Translations under genes and position numbers: made by a program
In this document: positions 62,901 through 64,000 of the stretch, one piece after another
Layout of the letters: each line of letters opens with the position of its first letter
Position numbering within the stretch: position 1 is the first letter of the stretch
Notes under the pieces: model-generated
What the model was told of the DNA's origin: nothing
The model's database searches: none
What the model saw: the letters and a program-made list of their open reading frames with translations, nothing else
Source: Paenibacillus silviterrae
Lineage (GTDB): Bacteria > Bacillota > Bacilli > Paenibacillales > NBRC-103111
Direction of reading: 5' to 3'
Length of the DNA stretch: 64,000 bases
Assembly: GCF_030167925.1 (NCBI RefSeq)
Contig: NZ_JASKUT010000002.1
Location: forward strand, 1,736,001 to 1,800,000

Positions 62901-63739
62901 GCGATATATCGTTCGTCGCAAGCCGTACGGAAAAGCTGCTTCACATAAAACGGATTGCCGGCGGATTTGACGGCTAGCGTATGGGCCGCATGAACGACTT
63001 CGTCTTGTCGGCACTCTAGCGAATCCGCAAGCATGTCCCGTATTTGTTCGAATTCGAGAGGCCTGAGCTCGAGCCGGCGGACCGAATATCCCGGCGAATC
63101 TCCCGGCAGCCCATGTTCAAATGGATGACGGCCATGCTCCGGTTCCCGGTATGCCGCGATGACAAGCAAATGCTGACTTTCCGGATCATCCATCAAGGAA
63201 TGCAAGAGGCTCAGCGAAGCATCGTCCGCCCACTGCATGTCGTCGAAAAACAAGACAAGAGGATGATCCACGCGGGTAAAAACTTGAACGAAGCGGTGAA
63301 ATACCCTTTCAAATCGTTGACGGGCTTCTTTGGAAGAAAGCCCCTCACTCGGAGGGGACTCCCCCAGCAGCAAAGCCGCTTCGGGAATGACATCCGCGAT
63401 CAAGGCTCCGTTCGGTCCAACGGCCTCTTTGACCCGCTTCGTCCAATTTTGAAATTGGGGCTCCGGTTCGGTCAGCAGCTGCTTGATGATGGTTTGAAAG
63501 CATTTTATAAAAGGCTCATAGGGAACCCCGGCCTGATATTGATCGAACTTCCCTGAGGCGAAATAGCATTTACCGATCACGGACGGCTTAAAAGCCTCTT
63601 GTACGAGAGAGGACTTGCCGATGCCCGGCTGACCGGAGATCAAGACTAATTCCGTAGACCCGAGAGAAGCCCAATGAAATGCGGTTTTCAAAACCTCAAG
63701 TTCGTCTTCTCTGCCATAAAATCGTTCCGATGATATCAA
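59924..63739 (-). CDS. Large STAND ATPase-GAF-LuxR transcriptional regulator
   Basis: A 1271-residue regulator. N-terminal AAA ATPase with Walker A GQPGIGKS (36-43) and Walker B LVLFFDDMQWADD; a long helical, TPR-like middle (about 400-980); a GAF domain (about 1030-1190); a C-terminal LuxR helix-turn-helix (LTERELEVLNLMASGMTNKE, about 1207-1265). Related proteins respond to small ligands. The start is a TTG at 63739 with GGGGAG ten bases upstream. Divergent from the gene at the window's end. Confidence 0.92.
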   Translation of the reverse strand: MISSERFYGREDELEVLKTAFHWASLGSTELVLISGQPGIGKSSLVQEAFKPSVIGKCYFASGKFDQYQAGVPYEPFIKCFQTIIKQLLTEPEPQFQNWTKRVKEAVGPNGALIADVIPEAALLLGESPPSEGLSSKEARQRFERVFHRFVQVFTRVDHPLVLFFDDMQWADDASLSLLHSLMDDPESQHLLVIAAYREPEHGRHPFEHGLPGDSPGYSVRRLELRPLEFEQIRDMLADSLECRQDEVVHAAHTLAVKSAGNPFYVKQLFRTACDERYIALNSSTGRWEWDLKRLNGLPEFDGQIGNLAARINKLPPPSRELSVICACLGSKFTDRLLSAVSGYNEADLVSNLAPAIREGLLLTENTDGAVTHYRFTHDRIQQAAYSMLDDRRLKEIHLTAGRFLLLQEAAAAGREQALFDIVNHFNQALELLSAEDRELAARLNEEAGRKAMQSSAYQAALQYFTTAIGCLPDHDWERDREFMFQLYLKCSECEFLCGHNEAAEARLNEVLRRARDWTERARVYTLKIEQYSNAMKYTQAIALGLTALREVGIRIPERPNKLVILKEILLTKRLLAKRMQELASLPEISDPKAKVMMELLVALVAPTFFSDREVFAVIASKFIRLTYKFGSTSLSPSLYAAFAMLLGTVLGQYQMGYKLGAIAVESANRSGIASVMCKVYVMFYGVISPWVRYDREDEDKLERAVKLGLDAGDYVYASYAVGSLINLAYARCSMDQIHEVNRKHLQVLEHTQEELVFKNALIYMDYAQKMSSPGENVFSITDGRADEAEFLKDMLKDEGKAVTLYQLYTYKAQIHYLFGNYPEAIHFAELANPYEAFSAHAPHLAEHHIYEALSIAAAWEQMTSREKAFRRSRLKRLYRQFQAWDRMAPENFRHKFLLLQAEIARLKGSDQDVIDLYDRAIVFARERKYVQFQAVTCELAAKYHLHRGRLRMARSYLEEAYEAYGAWGAESKRCRLKAEYPEWLQEPETEQPWTDGIDGREDADELHAGKRNPEQRESAFQEIDLAAIVKASLSLSQGMNLDEIRQQLMKIILDAAAAEKAALIVKRNGELWVEAVQLASGEWPGGPKPLVDCEDAPVSFVQYASRLERLTQLSDALQDDLFRSDPYIVRNQCKTVCSIPLFLQEQFSGVLFLEDNGRQRHFTDHCIETVRILASQALFVCKLTGPFEDSSVSAKVPGGKPGEQTVDSLTERELEVLNLMASGMTNKEIAFQLGVTVGTVKVHTHNLFSKLHVNRRTKAIAEAKKKKILE

Positions 63740-63845
63740 CTAGCTTACACTCCCCTGATGCCTCAAATTCACTGAAAGTCCTACAGGTCAAATTCGACAA
63801 TTGTATCCTTATCCCTTTTATTTGTATCAAAAAAAAACGAACCTC

Positions 63846-63861
63846 TATACCTTTTGGTATA
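63846..63861. promoter_or_regulatory. Small palindrome in a divergent promoter gap
   Basis: TATACCTTTTGGTATA lies between the large LuxR regulator and the next gene. Could be an operator; the T4 loop could also make it a hairpin. Confidence 0.35.
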
Positions 63862-63944
63862 TGTGCGGAGGGTTGCTTTGAACTATACTTCCATAAGGGC
63901 AGGTAGGAGCAGCACAACAATATATCGAGATAAGGAAGGTTGAT

Positions 63945-64000
63945 ATGGAGAGCAAAAAAAATCGGATCCTTTCGGGCGCGTTGGCAGTCATGATAATTCT
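63945..64000 (+). CDS. Start of a membrane or exported protein (partial)
   Basis: ATG at 63945 with AAGGAAGG upstream. The 18 visible codons read MESKKNRILSGALAVMII, a positively charged start followed by a hydrophobic segment, so a membrane or exported protein. Possibly controlled by the divergent LuxR-type regulator. Confidence 0.65.
   Translation, partial: MESKKNRILSGALAVMII

Noticed and set aside
1..64000. tRNA, rRNA, CRISPR arrays or prophage modules
   Set aside because: No cloverleaf-like segments with CCA-type ends, no regularly spaced repeats with unique spacers, and no phage structural or integrase genes were seen.

Overview
The window looks like the chromosome of a Paenibacillus-type Gram-positive bacterium (Bacillales). 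The signs are strong GGAGG-type ribosome binding sites with frequent GTG and TTG starts, S-layer homology domains, a DUF3934 small protein, sigma-A promoters, U-tract terminators, and many single-gene accessory functions (GNAT, Nudix, phosphotransferases). No tRNA, rRNA, CRISPR array, prophage or replication origin was seen. Everything is read by eye from the sequence and from family knowledge; no search was run.

Layout. 0-6.5 kb: the end of a short-chain dehydrogenase gene, an EamA exporter divergent from a MocR regulator, an SgcJ-like protein divergent from a MarR regulator, a Nudix gene and three small unknown genes. 6.5-15.4 kb: minus-strand accessory enzymes (phosphotransferase, GNAT, GrpB, arylamine N-acetyltransferase, methyltransferase, deaminase), small membrane, HEAT and DUF3934 proteins, then a plus-strand exported SH3-like repeat protein. 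15.4-22 kb: a rifampin phosphotransferase gene (rph) whose promoter overlaps a probable antisense small RNA, then small proteins and two decayed genes (HAD hydrolase; solute-binding protein joined to an S-layer tail). 22-34 kb: a 2865-residue surface protein (SLH, five FN3, beta-propeller, RHS/YD core, orphan tip), divergent from a STAND-LuxR regulator that is followed by an exported Cu/Zn superoxide dismutase-like protein. A shared 24-bp motif lies upstream of both the RHS/LuxR divergent pair and the dismutase gene. 34-40 kb: a TetR/hydrolase divergent pair, a decayed stretch and a heterodimeric ABC exporter.

40.3-57.7 kb is the most unusual part. It holds two blocks of one-gene 'cassettes': GNAT x3, SMI1/KNR4, chloramphenicol acetyltransferase with its attenuator, a broken nucleotidyltransferase, Nudix x2, a conserved unknown, MurD, SDR and a phosphotransferase. 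They are separated by copies of an element of about 65-95 bp: a GC-rich hairpin flanked by two direct copies of a roughly 22-nt motif (consensus near CTATC, then CCGTTAGYTCAAT). Nearly every gene ends at or inside the right arm of an element. The layout resembles an integron cassette array, but no integron integrase is present and the sites do not fit attC. Degenerate copies also occur near 4.5 and 6.5 kb. The blocks flank an ald-alr-serine hydrolase operon with its PucR/AdeR-type regulator, which together look like a D-alanine utilisation unit. An IS3 element and a degenerate IS66 element have invaded the region. The window ends with a 1271-residue STAND-GAF-LuxR regulator divergent from the start of another gene.
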